Positions 25,183-34,917 of a DNA stretch of 64,000 nt are shown here, in pieces (position 1 is the stretch's first letter; every line of letters starts with the position of its first letter). The position numbers were made by a program, and so were the translations under genes. Under the pieces are notes generated by a model that made no database searches, was not told the DNA's origin, and saw nothing but the letters and a program-made list of their open reading frames with translations. This stretch comes from CAVQWH01 sp963718685 (GTDB taxonomy: Bacteria > Patescibacteriota > Saccharimonadia > Saccharimonadales > Saccharimonadaceae), in assembly GCA_963718685.1 (NCBI GenBank), contig OY970356.1, positions 248,001-312,000 on the forward strand, in the 5' to 3' direction.

Positions 25183-25833
25183 ATGAGTGTTATTTGCCCT
25201 ACCATTCTAGCCGAAACGCCAGACGATTACGCAGAGCAAGTTGAGCGTCTGACGCCGTTTGCCGAGCGGGTTCACATTGACCTAGCTGATGGCGATTTTG
25301 CACCGACTCAAAGTGTGCGGGTTGATGAAATCAATTGGCCTAAAAACTGGCAAACAGATATTCATGTTATGTATCGCCAGCCTCAGAGTATTTTAGCTGA
25401 ACTGGTGGCGCGTAAACCGAATTTAATTATTTTGCACGCAGAGGCCGAGGGTGATTTGCCGACTATGATAGCTCAAATTAAACAGGCGGGCATTAAGGTC
25501 GGTATTGCGCTTTTAAAACCTACAGTAGCCGACACGGTTCAACAGCTAATTGCAGCAGTTGACCACGTATTGGTTTTTAGCGGCGACTTGGGCCACTTTG
25601 GCGGTACGGCAGATATGCTACAGATTGAAAAAGTTCGCAAAGTACGAACCCTGAATCCGCAAGTAGAAGTGGGTTGGGACGGCGGAGCCAACTTGGCTAA
25701 CGTATACACCCTTTCGCTTAGCGGTGTGAAAGTTATTAACGCAGGTGCTGCTATTTCTCAGGCTGAAGCGCCGGCTGACGCTTATCAAAAGCTAGTTGAA
25801 GAAGCAAATAGTGTGGCGAAAGGAATGGTGTGA
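25183..25833 (+). CDS. Ribulose-phosphate 3-epimerase-like protein
   Basis: 216 aa, TIM-barrel Rpe family. Metal and catalytic residues fit: HIDLADGDFAPT (His and Asp), DIHVMY (second His) and VGWDGGAN (Asp acid/base). The phosphate-binding end is INAGAAIS. It differs from standard Rpe in having GHFGGTAD where a Met-loop is usual, so it may act on a related pentulose or hexulose phosphate. Its stop overlaps the transketolase GTG start, and it sits beside tkt, fba and a PfkB kinase. Confidence 0.8.
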   Translation: MSVICPTILAETPDDYAEQVERLTPFAERVHIDLADGDFAPTQSVRVDEINWPKNWQTDIHVMYRQPQSILAELVARKPNLIILHAEAEGDLPTMIAQIKQAGIKVGIALLKPTVADTVQQLIAAVDHVLVFSGDLGHFGGTADMLQIEKVRKVRTLNPQVEVGWDGGANLANVYTLSLSGVKVINAGAAISQAEAPADAYQKLVEEANSVAKGMV

Positions 25834-26690
25834 CGCAACAGTTAACGCTAGCAGGACTTAATAAGATGGCGAACCAGATTCGCCAGGATATTATTGATAT
25901 GTTAGAGCACGCTGGTAGCGGCCATAGTGCCGGCCCGCTTGATTTAGCAGATATCTTCGCCGCGCTTTATTTTAATATTTTAAAACACGATCCAAAAAAC
26001 CCTGATTGGTCTGAGCGCGATATTTTGCTTCTTAGCAACGGCCATACAGTTCCGGTTCGCTACGCCGCTATGGCAGAAGCGGGGTATTTCCCTAAGAGCG
26101 AGCTCATAACTTTGCGTAAACTAGGTTCTAGATTACAGGGCCATCCTGAACGCGAAAGATTGCCTGGTCTAGAAAATACCAGCGGGCCTCTTGGTAGTGG
26201 TCTTAGCCAAGCTTCAGGCATGGCTTATAGCCTGCAATACCTGGATAAAATAAAAGACCGGTGGGTCTATGTTGTTATGGGCGACGGCGAACTGGACGAA
26301 GGTAATATCTGGGAAGCGGCTATGTTTGCCGGTAAAAATAAACTTAGTAATTTGATCGGCATAATTGATCGTAATAATATTCAAATTGACGGAACTACCG
26401 AGGAAATCATGCCACTTGAAGATCTATCGGCCAAATGGGAAAGTTTTGGCTGGCATGTTCAGGAAATTGACGGCCATAATATTGAAAGTGTGATTGACGC
26501 TGCTAGTATGGCTCGTGCAATTACCAATAAACCAAGTGTAATTATCGCCCATACTATTCCTGGCAAAGGTGTGCCATTTATGGAATATGACTACCACTGG
26601 CATGGCGCGCCGCCTAATGCCGAGCAAGCAAAAGAGGCTTTAAAGAAACTGAGAAGTTTAAACGGCAAGATTAAGGGGGAACACGAATGA
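25830..26690 (+). CDS. Transketolase, N-terminal (TPP-binding) subunit
   Basis: 286 aa, GTG start overlapping the epimerase stop. It carries the TPP half: the HAGSGHSAGPLDLADI start, SNGHTVPVRYA, the G-D-G-x-x-x-E-G-x-x-x-E thiamin motif (GDGELDEGNIWEAAMFA) and HTIPGKGVPF. The second half is a separate gene that overlaps by 4 nt. Split transketolases occur in many archaea and CPR. With its partner it transfers two-carbon units in the non-oxidative pentose phosphate pathway. Confidence 0.93.
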   Translation: MTQQLTLAGLNKMANQIRQDIIDMLEHAGSGHSAGPLDLADIFAALYFNILKHDPKNPDWSERDILLLSNGHTVPVRYAAMAEAGYFPKSELITLRKLGSRLQGHPERERLPGLENTSGPLGSGLSQASGMAYSLQYLDKIKDRWVYVVMGDGELDEGNIWEAAMFAGKNKLSNLIGIIDRNNIQIDGTTEEIMPLEDLSAKWESFGWHVQEIDGHNIESVIDAASMARAITNKPSVIIAHTIPGKGVPFMEYDYHWHGAPPNAEQAKEALKKLRSLNGKIKGEHE

Positions 26691-27682
26691 GTAGTTTTCC
26701 GCTTGCTTCCCACCTTTTTGGAGGAGACATAAAACAAGAACCGATTCGCAGCGGTTTTGGCCGCGGATTGCTAGAGGCTGGAAAGCGCAGCGAAAAAATT
26801 GTAGCACTTTGTGCTGATTTAACTGATTCTACTAAAATGAGTTTATTTAAAGAGCAGTTTCCTGAGCGGTTCATTGAAATCGGGGTTGCCGAGCAGAACT
26901 TGGTAACAGTTGCCAGCGGCTTGGCAGCTATGGGCAAGGTTCCTTTCACATCCAGTTATGCAGCGTTTAGTCCGGGACGTAACTGGGAGCAAATACGCAC
27001 CACGATTGCCTTGAATAACCAGCCAGTAAAAATTGTCGGCTCCCATGCCGGCGTCAGTGTCGGTCCTGACGGCGCTACCCACCAAATGTTAGAAGATATT
27101 GCTTTAATGCGGGTTTTGCCGCGTATGGTTGTGGTAGCTCCTGGCGATAGCGTAGAAGCTGAAAAAGCCACGTTAGCTTTGGCAAATAACAATCAGCCGA
27201 GTTATTTACGGCTGGCTCGCGAAAAAACTCCTATTTTCACTACTTCTAAATCACCATTTGAAATTGGCAAAGCTTATGTTTTACATCCAGGCAAGGACAT
27301 CAGCCTGCTTGGCACCGGCACTATGACCTATCAGCTCTTAGTAGCGGCAAAGATTTTAGAAGCTCATGGCTTGGAAGCTGAAGTGGTTCACGTACCGACC
27401 ATCAAGCCGCTTGATGAAAAAACGATTCTAGAAAGTGTCCGTAAAACCGGCCGGGCTTTAACCGCTGAGGAAGCTCAGATTAATAGCGGGTTTGGGGCGG
27501 CAGTTGCCGAACTACTCAGCGAAAAGTTGCCTACGCCGCTTTTCAGAGTGGGAATGCGGGATCATTTTGGCGAAAGTGGGCAGCCCGAAGAGTTGTTAGA
27601 TAAATTTGGTTTAACCGGCAGACATATCGCCTCGCAAGTTCAAGAATTTATTAAGCACGCACCACAGTATCATCAGAAGTAA
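26687..27682 (+). CDS. Transketolase, C-terminal subunit
   Basis: 331 aa. A pyrimidine-binding domain with the invariant Glu (FIEIGVAEQNLVTVASGLA), SHAGVSVGPDGATHQ, then the C-terminal transketolase domain (SLLGTGTMTYQLLVAAKIL). It is coupled to the TPP subunit by an ATGA overlap, so the two are made in equal amounts. Members of the DXS/TK family are close, but the partner and gene order favour transketolase. Confidence 0.92.
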   Translation: MSSFPLASHLFGGDIKQEPIRSGFGRGLLEAGKRSEKIVALCADLTDSTKMSLFKEQFPERFIEIGVAEQNLVTVASGLAAMGKVPFTSSYAAFSPGRNWEQIRTTIALNNQPVKIVGSHAGVSVGPDGATHQMLEDIALMRVLPRMVVVAPGDSVEAEKATLALANNNQPSYLRLAREKTPIFTTSKSPFEIGKAYVLHPGKDISLLGTGTMTYQLLVAAKILEAHGLEAEVVHVPTIKPLDEKTILESVRKTGRALTAEEAQINSGFGAAVAELLSEKLPTPLFRVGMRDHFGESGQPEELLDKFGLTGRHIASQVQEFIKHAPQYHQK

Positions 27683-27693
27683 GGAGAAATTTT

Positions 27694-28605
27694 GTGAGTA
27701 TTTCAATTCGTCAGATTCGGGATAATACCCTAAGAGCACGTCACTTAATGCAACGTTCACGAGCGTCACATTTTGCTGTGGGAGCCTTTAATATTGATAA
27801 CCAAGAAACTTTGATTGCCGTGTCGCGGGCGGCTCAAAAGAAAAAGTCTCCTTTGCTTGTAGAAGTTAGCCACGGCGAAGTAGAGGCTATGGGGCTGGAT
27901 AACATCCGTGACATGGTCGATAACTATCGCCAAGAATATGGCGTGGAGATGTATGTCAATCTTGATCATAGCCCGAATGTAGAGGCTGCCAAGCAGGGCA
28001 TTGATGCCGGTTTCGAGTTTATTCATATTGACATCAGCCAGGCTAATCACGAAGCTACTGATGAAGAAATTATAAAAGACACTAAAGAAGTAGTAGAATA
28101 CGCCAAGTTTACCGGAGCACTGGTAGAGGCTGAGCCCCATTATTTTGGAGGTAGCTCGAACCTGCACGAAGAAAAGATTGACTATGAAGAAATTAAAAAG
28201 ACTTTCTCTACGCCTGAAGGTGCCAAAGCTTTTGTGGAGGCTACCGGCATAGATACTTTTGCAGCGGCAATTGGCAATCTGCACGGAAAATATCCTGTGC
28301 CTAAACAGTTAGATTTAGAACTGCTAGCTAATATTCGCAAGGCCATTGATTGCCAAATCAGTTTACATGGCGGTTCCGGAACGCCGCTTCATTATTTTGA
28401 ACAAGCTGCCAAGATTGGGGTTAGCAAGGTGAATATTAATTCTGACATGCGCTATGCATTTCGTATCACACTTGAAAAAGTACTTAAAGAAAACCCCGAT
28501 GAATATGCCGTAGTAAAACTTATGCCTAGTGTTTACGATGCAGTACAAAAGGTGGTGGAAGAAAAAATCGAAGCGTTTGGCAGCAAAGGCAAAGCAGTTT
28601 TGTAA
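27694..28605 (+). CDS. Class II fructose-bisphosphate aldolase family protein
   Basis: 303 aa, GTG start with AAGGAGA upstream. Class II features: FAVGAFNIDNQETLIA, NLDHSPNVEAA (catalytic Asp, Zn His), VEAEPHYFGG region in place of the usual E-x-E-x-G-x-x-x-G, ISLHGGSGTP (Zn His and phosphate loop) and VNINSDMR. It cleaves fructose-1,6-bisphosphate, or possibly tagatose-bisphosphate; the sequence alone does not decide. It connects transketolase products with gap. Confidence 0.9.
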   Translation: MSISIRQIRDNTLRARHLMQRSRASHFAVGAFNIDNQETLIAVSRAAQKKKSPLLVEVSHGEVEAMGLDNIRDMVDNYRQEYGVEMYVNLDHSPNVEAAKQGIDAGFEFIHIDISQANHEATDEEIIKDTKEVVEYAKFTGALVEAEPHYFGGSSNLHEEKIDYEEIKKTFSTPEGAKAFVEATGIDTFAAAIGNLHGKYPVPKQLDLELLANIRKAIDCQISLHGGSGTPLHYFEQAAKIGVSKVNINSDMRYAFRITLEKVLKENPDEYAVVKLMPSVYDAVQKVVEEKIEAFGSKGKAVL

Positions 28606-28609
28606 ACTT

Positions 28610-29581
28610 ATGATGACTCAAAAAAATCCCATTATATTGGCTATTGGCAAAGCAACCCAAGATGTCTTTTTAAAAAGTGATGAATTTGATCCTCATATTG
28701 AGGGCAAGGTTGCTTATACGCATTTGCCGCTTGGTGCCAAGCTGGATCTAGACGAAGTGGTATTTGCAGTTGGCGGAAATGCCACCAATGTGGCGGCTAC
28801 GATGGCAAGACAAGGTTTGCATAGTCGTTATATGTGGCTACTGGGCACCGACATGGCCAGCCAGGCGATTATACAGGAGCTAGACCAAGAAGGCATTGAT
28901 ACCAGTTTGGTGGTTCAAGATGACAGTTATAAAGCCAGTTATTCCAGTATTTTGATTGCTCCAAGTGGCGAGAGAACGATTTTAAACTATCGCGGTACTC
29001 CGATTCAAGGCAGGGAACGGTTGTTAAACATGGAAGCAATTGCCGAGGCCGACTGGGTTTACCCTAGCTCGATTGGGGATATGGAGCTGCTGGAGAAAAT
29101 TGTATCTTGTGCCAAATCTAACGATACAAAAGTTATGCTCAATCCTGCTATGAGCGAGCTAAAAGAAGTTAATAAACTAAAAAGTCTACTAGAAGATGTA
29201 GACGTTTTAGCGGTTAACAAAGAAGAAGCCGCTAAATTAGTAGAAGGTAAAAGTTCAGAAGAACTGGTTCGTCACGCTACTCATTATTGCCCGGTAGTGA
29301 TAGTTTCAGACGGTCCTAACGGAGTAGTAGCAACTGATAGCAGAACTATTATTGAAGCTGGTATATATGAAGATGTGCCGGTCGTGGACAGAACAGGCGC
29401 AGGAGATGCCTTTGCTTCAGGATTTTTGAGCCAGTGGGTTTTAGGCAAGGGTCTGGAAAAAGCAATCACGCTAGCCAGTGCTAATTCTACTTCAGTAGTT
29501 GGCCGGATTGGTGCTAAGGCTGGAATTTTAAGCCACGGTGCAGAGATTCACGATATGCCGATTAAATCCAAACCTTTCTAA
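28610..29581 (+). CDS. PfkB-family carbohydrate kinase
   Basis: 323 aa from the ATG at 28610; the frame extends upstream inside the aldolase gene but those starts are rejected. PfkB signatures: VGGNATNVAATMARQG at the N-terminus and DRTGAGDAFASGFLS with the catalytic Asp at the C-terminus. It phosphorylates a sugar, nucleoside or sugar phosphate with ATP. Adjacency to the aldolase suggests a sugar-phosphate kinase (phosphofructokinase-like), which is inference. Confidence 0.87.
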   Translation: MMTQKNPIILAIGKATQDVFLKSDEFDPHIEGKVAYTHLPLGAKLDLDEVVFAVGGNATNVAATMARQGLHSRYMWLLGTDMASQAIIQELDQEGIDTSLVVQDDSYKASYSSILIAPSGERTILNYRGTPIQGRERLLNMEAIAEADWVYPSSIGDMELLEKIVSCAKSNDTKVMLNPAMSELKEVNKLKSLLEDVDVLAVNKEEAAKLVEGKSSEELVRHATHYCPVVIVSDGPNGVVATDSRTIIEAGIYEDVPVVDRTGAGDAFASGFLSQWVLGKGLEKAITLASANSTSVVGRIGAKAGILSHGAEIHDMPIKSKPF

Positions 29582-29593
29582 CCTAGACGAACG

Positions 29594-29622
29594 TTGCGCT
29601 ACGATAGCATAAGCATTATAAT
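29594..29622 (+). promoter_or_regulatory. Promoter of the 415-aa gene operon
   Basis: TTGCGC (29594-29599), a 17-nt spacer and TATAAT (29617-29622); ATG at 29656. Confidence 0.6.
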
Positions 29623-29655
29623 AAAAGCCTGAAATATAAGGTATTACAAATAAAA

Positions 29656-30903
29656 ATGACAAAATTTCTACGTGATTTATTGGGCGCTGAAGAACCGTTG
29701 TTTGATATAGCCGTAGATCAGCTGGAAAAAGCTGCAGGCAAACCCGGAGTGGATGTCCGATTGATTGGCGATATTAACGAAAAAGCCCACCAATCAATGC
29801 GCGAACTTGGGTTAGATTATAAAAGCACAACCGGCCGCGAACTTTACCAAGCTTTATTGGCTCATGTAGGGAAAGATAACGAACGTGTGACAAAGCTAAT
29901 TGGTGGCAATGACTCGCACGACGTCAGGCAAATGATTCCTCTTATCGTAAATGCTTCTAAAAAGCCAAAGTTTAATCGCCAAGTCTGGGCCTTAAAACGT
30001 TCGGTAGCTAAGAGCTTACTTACCAAAATGCCGCCTAAAAAACTTATGGAGCATCTGGGCTATAGTTCCATTCAATCAATGTTAAAAAATGAGAATATTG
30101 ACGAAATATACACAGCCATTAGATTTTCTGAAGGTGCTGAGTGGCTGAATAAATATGACGAGCTTTTTAAGACTATTACACCTAGCGATTTTGAAACTAG
30201 GGAAATCGATGTAGTGGTTATGGATCACGATAAATACGTTGATTTAGCCGAACACTTTGTTAAGAAAAAGCTACATAACGTGACCCACACTAAAGAGATG
30301 GGCGTAATTGTTGTTGTGCCAATGCATCAAGAGCGCATGAAAGGAATTACACTCAAAACTTTACCGCTGATCTTCCATTATTTAAATGAAGTCCGCTTGT
30401 ATTCAGCCTTTTTCAAACTTAAACAAGTCAGTAAGAATTTCGGCGAGGTAGTTGTCAGTACTTTAATAGCCGATCCGGGCAATGCCAGTCAAATGGCCGG
30501 GCAGCAAGTGCATTGGCGAGTGATTCAACGTTACTTTGGCCGCCCGTCTTTGGGCGACGAGTCCCATCCGGAAGCTTTTCAGCCACACGTTCATCCTGAA
30601 GATTTGCACTGGCGCCACGCCGAAGATTTACTTTATGAAGTAGATCCGGAAATGAAATTCTGGCAGGATAAAGATTATGTCAGCTTAATGTATGACAATG
30701 AACCGCTGTCTCTTAATTTAATTGACGTAGCATTCAGTTTTTCTAATAGTGTGAGCTATGACAAACGCTACTTTTACCATGCGCGTGAAAGCCTATGGAA
30801 TGAACTTTTTATGCGCTATATGGGCCAGAAAAATCTTGAAGACCAGATACTTAAACAGCTGGATAATGACTTAATAGCTCCGGAAACTTTGAAGGTTAGC
30901 TGA
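29656..30903 (+). CDS. Conserved-looking hypothetical protein, 415 aa
   Basis: Not recognised. Soluble, no signal or membrane segment. The N-terminal part is helical (FLRDLLGAEEPLFDIAVDQL). The middle holds several His and Asp (VVVMDHDKYVDLAEHF, then GVIVVVPMHQERMKG). The C-terminus has a His-rich segment (ESHPEAFQPHVHPEDLHWRH), which could bind metal. The next gene begins inside its stop codon (TGATG), so it is coupled to the LOG-like gene. Codon use matches the neighbours. Confidence 0.7.
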   Translation: MTKFLRDLLGAEEPLFDIAVDQLEKAAGKPGVDVRLIGDINEKAHQSMRELGLDYKSTTGRELYQALLAHVGKDNERVTKLIGGNDSHDVRQMIPLIVNASKKPKFNRQVWALKRSVAKSLLTKMPPKKLMEHLGYSSIQSMLKNENIDEIYTAIRFSEGAEWLNKYDELFKTITPSDFETREIDVVVMDHDKYVDLAEHFVKKKLHNVTHTKEMGVIVVVPMHQERMKGITLKTLPLIFHYLNEVRLYSAFFKLKQVSKNFGEVVVSTLIADPGNASQMAGQQVHWRVIQRYFGRPSLGDESHPEAFQPHVHPEDLHWRHAEDLLYEVDPEMKFWQDKDYVSLMYDNEPLSLNLIDVAFSFSNSVSYDKRYFYHARESLWNELFMRYMGQKNLEDQILKQLDNDLIAPETLKVS

Positions 30904-31505
30904 TGAGTAAATACCAAATTTGCGTATCTGGGGCAGCGGCGGGCAAGACGGTTGAAACTTCTCACCGGTTGGCGTATGAGCTTGGGAAAGCGATTGCCAA
31001 AAACGGCCACACGCTCACCACGGGAGCTACTATCGGATTGCCACAATTTGCAGCTCGCGGCGCTAAAGAAAACGGCGGACTGTCTATCGGATTCTCACCT
31101 GCCGCTTCAATACGCGAACATGTTAAATCATACCGTCTTCCGGTTGAAGAGTTTGATTATATTAACTTCACGAACATGGATTATGTCGGCCGTGATGTTT
31201 ATCTAGTGCGCTCCTCTGACGCGCTTATTACGGTTGGTGGCCGGATCGGTAGTTTGCACGAATTTACTACCGCTCTGGAAAGCCATAAGTTCTGTGCAGT
31301 TTTGCTGGGAAGCGGGGGGTTAGCGGATTTTATCCCCAAAATTATGGAAACCCTGCCAGCTCCAAGTAGCGCAAAACTGGTTTATGACACCGACCCTGCT
31401 CGCTTGGTTAAACAAGTTATTGGCGAGTTAGATTTGAAGTACGCTGATTTTAAACACATGATTAAAAGTTTAGAAGAGCGGCCTAGAAAAACCGGCAAAG
31501 GATAA
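30903..31505 (+). CDS. LOG/SLOG-type Rossmann protein
   Basis: 200 aa with a SLOG/TIGR00725-like fold: ICVSGAAAGKTVETSH, TTGATIGLPQFAARGA, and GGRIGSLHEFTTALESHK, the counterpart of the PGGxGTxxE loop of LOG phosphoribohydrolases. The Pro and Thr of that loop are missing. SLOG proteins bind nucleotides or hydrolyse nucleotide N-glycosidic bonds. It is translationally coupled to the 415-aa hypothetical gene; uvrB starts 17 nt downstream. Function not settled. Confidence 0.75.
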   Translation: MSKYQICVSGAAAGKTVETSHRLAYELGKAIAKNGHTLTTGATIGLPQFAARGAKENGGLSIGFSPAASIREHVKSYRLPVEEFDYINFTNMDYVGRDVYLVRSSDALITVGGRIGSLHEFTTALESHKFCAVLLGSGGLADFIPKIMETLPAPSSAKLVYDTDPARLVKQVIGELDLKYADFKHMIKSLEERPRKTGKG

Positions 31506-31522
31506 TTTGCTAAACTAAAAGG

Positions 31523-33499
31523 GTGAGTCAAAAATTTAAGTTAAAAACCAGCTACCAACCGACTGGCGACCAGCCCACGGCTATCGCTAAGTTAGTTGAC
31601 GGCCTAGAGAATGGTCAAAAAGAGCAAACTTTGCTGGGAGTTACTGGTTCCGGTAAGACTTTTACTATGGCCAATGTGATTGAGGCTAGTCAAAAGCCAA
31701 CACTAGTGTTGGCGCATAACAAAACTCTAGCCGCCCAGCTTTTTTCAGAATTTAAAGCCTTTTTTCCAAGTAACGAAGTACACTACTTTGTAAGTTATTT
31801 TGATTACTATCAACCGGAAGCTTACATTGCCAGCAGCGATACTTACATTGAAAAAGACTCTAAAATTAACGAAGAAATAGATCGGCTAAGACACAGTGCA
31901 ACCAGCGCTTTGCTTTCCCGGCGCGATACCATAATCGTAGCTAGCGTTAGCTGTATTTATGGCATTGGTTCGCCGGCTGACTATAATGAAATGTCTATAA
32001 CTGTAAAATTAGGTGAAAAACGTAATCAAGCCAAGTTTATTCGCTGGCTGACAGATATTCAATACCATCGCAATGATATTGATTTTCACCGTACAACATT
32101 TAGGGTTCGCGGCGACGTAATAGATGTATTCCCGGCTGGCAGCGAAACAGCCTATAGACTAGAATTCTTTGGCGACGAAGTTGAGCGCATTACGGAAGTT
32201 AATCCGCTGACTGGTGAAATCTTGCATTCGCCCAAGCAAATCACCATCTTTCCCAGCAGCCACTACGTAACGCCAAAAGATAAATTAAGTAATGCGATTT
32301 CTAATATCAAAAGAGAACTTAAAGAGCGCTTGAGTCAGTTTGAGCGCGAAGGAAAGTTGCTTGAAGCCCAGCGACTGGAGCAGCGCACAAAGTATGATGT
32401 TGAAATGCTGGAAGAAACCGGTTTTGTAAAAGGAATTGAAAACTATAGCCGCTACTTAACTGACCGTGAAGCGGGCGAGCAGCCGGCTACACTAATTGAT
32501 TATTTCCCTGACGATTTCTTAATGTTGATTGATGAGTCGCATATGAGCATTCCTCAGGTAAGAGGTATGTATAATGGCGACCGTGCACGCAAGGAAGTCT
32601 TGGTGGAGCACGGCTTTCGTCTGCCCAGTGCGCTTGATAACCGCCCGCTGACTTTTAAGGAATTTGAACGGCATATCAATAATGTCATCTATATATCAGC
32701 TACACCGGGCGAATACGAGCTTGAACGTAGCCCAGAGCCAGTGCAGCAAGTTATTAGGCCCACTGGGCTGGTAGACCCTGTAGTGGAAGTGCGACCCACT
32801 AAAGGGCAGATAGATGACTTGATAGCGGAAATCCGCGATCGTGTTAAAAACCGACAGCGTGTTTTAGTTACTACTCTGACTAAAAACATGGCAGAAGATT
32901 TAAGCCAGCACTTAAGTGAGCTAGACATAAAAACGTCTTATATTCATAGTGATATCGACACGCTGGAACGCGGCGATATTTTACGCGATTTGCGGCTAGG
33001 AATGTATGACGTCTTGGTCGGGATTAATCTTTTACGCGAGGGCTTGGATTTACCAGAAGTCAGCCTAGTGACTATTATGGATGCCGATAAAGAAGGCTTT
33101 TTGCGCTCAAGCCAGGCTTTGATTCAGACTATCGGCCGAGCCGCCAGGCACCAAGAAGGCAAGGTAATTATGTATGCCGACCATCATACAGATTCTATGA
33201 AACGGGCAATTGACGAAACGAACCGTCGGCGCAAAATTCAGGAACAATACAATAAAAAGCACGGTATTACGCCTAGTAGTATAGCCAAAGAAGTCGGCGA
33301 AGGGCTGCGTGCGATTATCCCCGGCAAAGAAGACGACAAAAAATCAAAGCTTAATCTTAAAAAGATTCCAAAAGACGAATATGGCCACTTAATAAACGAC
33401 CTTACTTCTCAAATGGAACTGGCAGCTGCGAATTTAGAGTTTGAAAAGGCTGCCGAATTAAGAGATGCGATAGAAGAAGTAAAAGCCAAGTTGTCTTAA
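31523..33499 (+). CDS. uvrB: Excinuclease ABC subunit B
   Basis: 658 aa, GTG start. Walker A is [16 protein letters not shown], the beta-hairpin [14 protein letters not shown] inserts at lesions, helicase motifs include the DESH box ([11 protein letters not shown]) and QTIGRAARH, and the C-terminal UVR motif ([17 protein letters not shown]) binds UvrC. It works in nucleotide excision repair. TAAACT lies 6 nt upstream of the GTG, fitting a leaderless mRNA. It converges with the hydrolase-like gene, overlapping by 4 nt. Confidence 0.98.
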   Translation: MSQKFKLKTSYQPTGDQPTAIAKLVDGLENGQKEQTLLGVTGSGKTFTMANVIEASQKPTLVLAHNKTLAAQLFSEFKAFFPSNEVHYFVSYFDYYQPEAYIASSDTYIEKDSKINEEIDRLRHSATSALLSRRDTIIVASVSCIYGIGSPADYNEMSITVKLGEKRNQAKFIRWLTDIQYHRNDIDFHRTTFRVRGDVIDVFPAGSETAYRLEFFGDEVERITEVNPLTGEILHSPKQITIFPSSHYVTPKDKLSNAISNIKRELKERLSQFEREGKLLEAQRLEQRTKYDVEMLEETGFVKGIENYSRYLTDREAGEQPATLIDYFPDDFLMLIDESHMSIPQVRGMYNGDRARKEVLVEHGFRLPSALDNRPLTFKEFERHINNVIYISATPGEYELERSPEPVQQVIRPTGLVDPVVEVRPTKGQIDDLIAEIRDRVKNRQRVLVTTLTKNMAEDLSQHLSELDIKTSYIHSDIDTLERGDILRDLRLGMYDVLVGINLLREGLDLPEVSLVTIMDADKEGFLRSSQALIQTIGRAARHQEGKVIMYADHHTDSMKRAIDETNRRRKIQEQYNKKHGITPSSIAKEVGEGLRAIIPGKEDDKKSKLNLKKIPKDEYGHLINDLTSQMELAAANLEFEKAAELRDAIEEVKAKLS

Positions 33500-34539
33500 G
33501 CGGCTTTCAACGCAGCGCTTCCTATCTGAAGTTTAGGCCACTTGATTTTATCGCTTCTTCCTTTAGTCCTTAAGAATTCATTTCTAAGTCTGTCTTGTCT
33601 TTCTCGCCAGTCCCGGTAAGTGTCTGGCATAGCACAGCTAAAATGACCTCCGCTGCTGAATGCATCGACTTTCATGTTAGGATAGCGAGCGAGCTTTTCT
33701 TCCCAGGCTTCGCCCTGGCTCATGATGTCGCCTCTAAATACCGTGACAGTCGCATGAGTATCTTCAGGGAGTTGGTCGCCAAATTCACCAGCCACGCCGC
33801 TTACTAGTGTGGGGATTGCCTCAATATGGCGAAGTAGAGCACTTGGTGAAGTGTCAAAAGTTCGGCTGTAGTGGAGCAATATTTTAAATGGTAGCGAGCC
33901 AAGGTGTCGGAGCGCACTGACTTCAGTAACTGGAAAACGTAAGTAGTCTTTGCCATCACGCCATGCACTAAGCCCTCTAGGAAAGCATGGAACAATTGAT
34001 TCAGTATAGATAACTTCACGATTATGTTGGTGCGCCATAGCAGTAATGCCAAGCCCAATCATAGCCGCTCGAGATACGCCGTCCACCATGAGCTGCTCGT
34101 TATCGCGCCCCTCTTCTCCGGAAGTTAGTTCGGCGATTTTGAGCTGATTATAAGCACTCTTTGCAAGATGTGGCCGATGATCGTCGCGGGCCTCGCCACT
34201 TACAAGATCAACAGGGAAGCCACAGTCCATCAACGCTAACATCATGCGTCGGTTATAGCCGCGCGGGCTGGTTAACCACGGAGTTGTCATGGTTGTAGGC
34301 ACGTCGGTAACGCGCTCTTGTGGCTCACCCGACTCAACCACGTAGCGTGAACCGTCGGTCATAACGACACGCCGCAAAGTAATCACCCCTTGTCGTCGGG
34401 TTTGAGGCGATTCTTCAGTATATGTTTCTATTTCACTTTGATAGTTTGCTGGCAAGAAGCTACCTATGGGTTGAGGAGAGTTTGGAGTAGTAACGCGTTC
34501 AGGCGAGCTTTTGTCTGGAAGCTTAAATGATGTTGCCAT
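33496..34539 (-). CDS. Alpha/beta-hydrolase-like protein
   Basis: 347 aa, no named family. The N-terminal 60 residues are polar. Then a fold resembling alpha/beta hydrolases appears: a nucleophile-elbow candidate ([21 protein letters not shown]-x-S-x-A), an acid candidate ([19 protein letters not shown]) and a late His ([12 protein letters not shown]), in the right order and spacing. No signal peptide. The catalytic call is by pattern only. The 3' end overlaps uvrB by 4 nt; the start is divergent from gatC. Confidence 0.6.
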   Translation of the reverse strand: MATSFKLPDKSSPERVTTPNSPQPIGSFLPANYQSEIETYTEESPQTRRQGVITLRRVVMTDGSRYVVESGEPQERVTDVPTTMTTPWLTSPRGYNRRMMLALMDCGFPVDLVSGEARDDHRPHLAKSAYNQLKIAELTSGEEGRDNEQLMVDGVSRAAMIGLGITAMAHQHNREVIYTESIVPCFPRGLSAWRDGKDYLRFPVTEVSALRHLGSLPFKILLHYSRTFDTSPSALLRHIEAIPTLVSGVAGEFGDQLPEDTHATVTVFRGDIMSQGEAWEEKLARYPNMKVDAFSSGGHFSCAMPDTYRDWRERQDRLRNEFLRTKGRSDKIKWPKLQIGSAALKAA

Positions 34540-34586
34540 AAACTTTTTACTCCAATTTTACCCATCATAAACCTTTAGATAATCTT

Positions 34587-34614
34587 TTGTAAAGCACCCT
34601 ATTTGTACTACAAT
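34587..34614 (+). promoter_or_regulatory. gatC promoter
   Basis: TTGTAA (34587-34592), a 16-nt spacer and TACAAT (34609-34614); the gatC ATG follows 6 nt later, indicating a leaderless mRNA. Confidence 0.55.
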
Positions 34615-34620
34615 AAACTC

Positions 34621-34911
34621 ATGACGAAAATCTCTTCACCAGACGTAACGCATCTAGCCGCTCTTAGTAACCTTAGCCTAGACGAACAAGACATGGAACA
34701 ACTGCAAGCTGATTTGGCAAATATCGTTAATTATATTAGTGAGTTGCATGAACTGGATACTACCGGCGTAGAGCCAACCTATCAAGTCACCGGCCTGGAA
34801 GACATCGGGCGTGAAGACAAGATAGTTGATTATGGCGTTACGCGTGAAGCGCTTTTAGATGACGCGCCCGAACAAAAAGATAAGCAAATAAAAGTACCTA
34901 AGGTTCTTTAA
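34621..34911 (+). CDS. gatC: Asp/Glu-tRNA amidotransferase subunit C
   Basis: 96 aa from the ATG at 34621; an upstream in-frame ATG lies inside the promoter and is rejected. Typical GatC: HLAALSNLSLDEQDMEQLQ, a middle helix (IVNYISELHELDTTGVEP) and a C-terminal segment (REALLDDAPEQKD). It stabilises GatA-GatB. First gene of gatC-gatA-x-gatB, followed by gatA after 6 nt. Confidence 0.93.
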   Translation: MTKISSPDVTHLAALSNLSLDEQDMEQLQADLANIVNYISELHELDTTGVEPTYQVTGLEDIGREDKIVDYGVTREALLDDAPEQKDKQIKVPKVL

Positions 34912-34917
34912 AATCTT

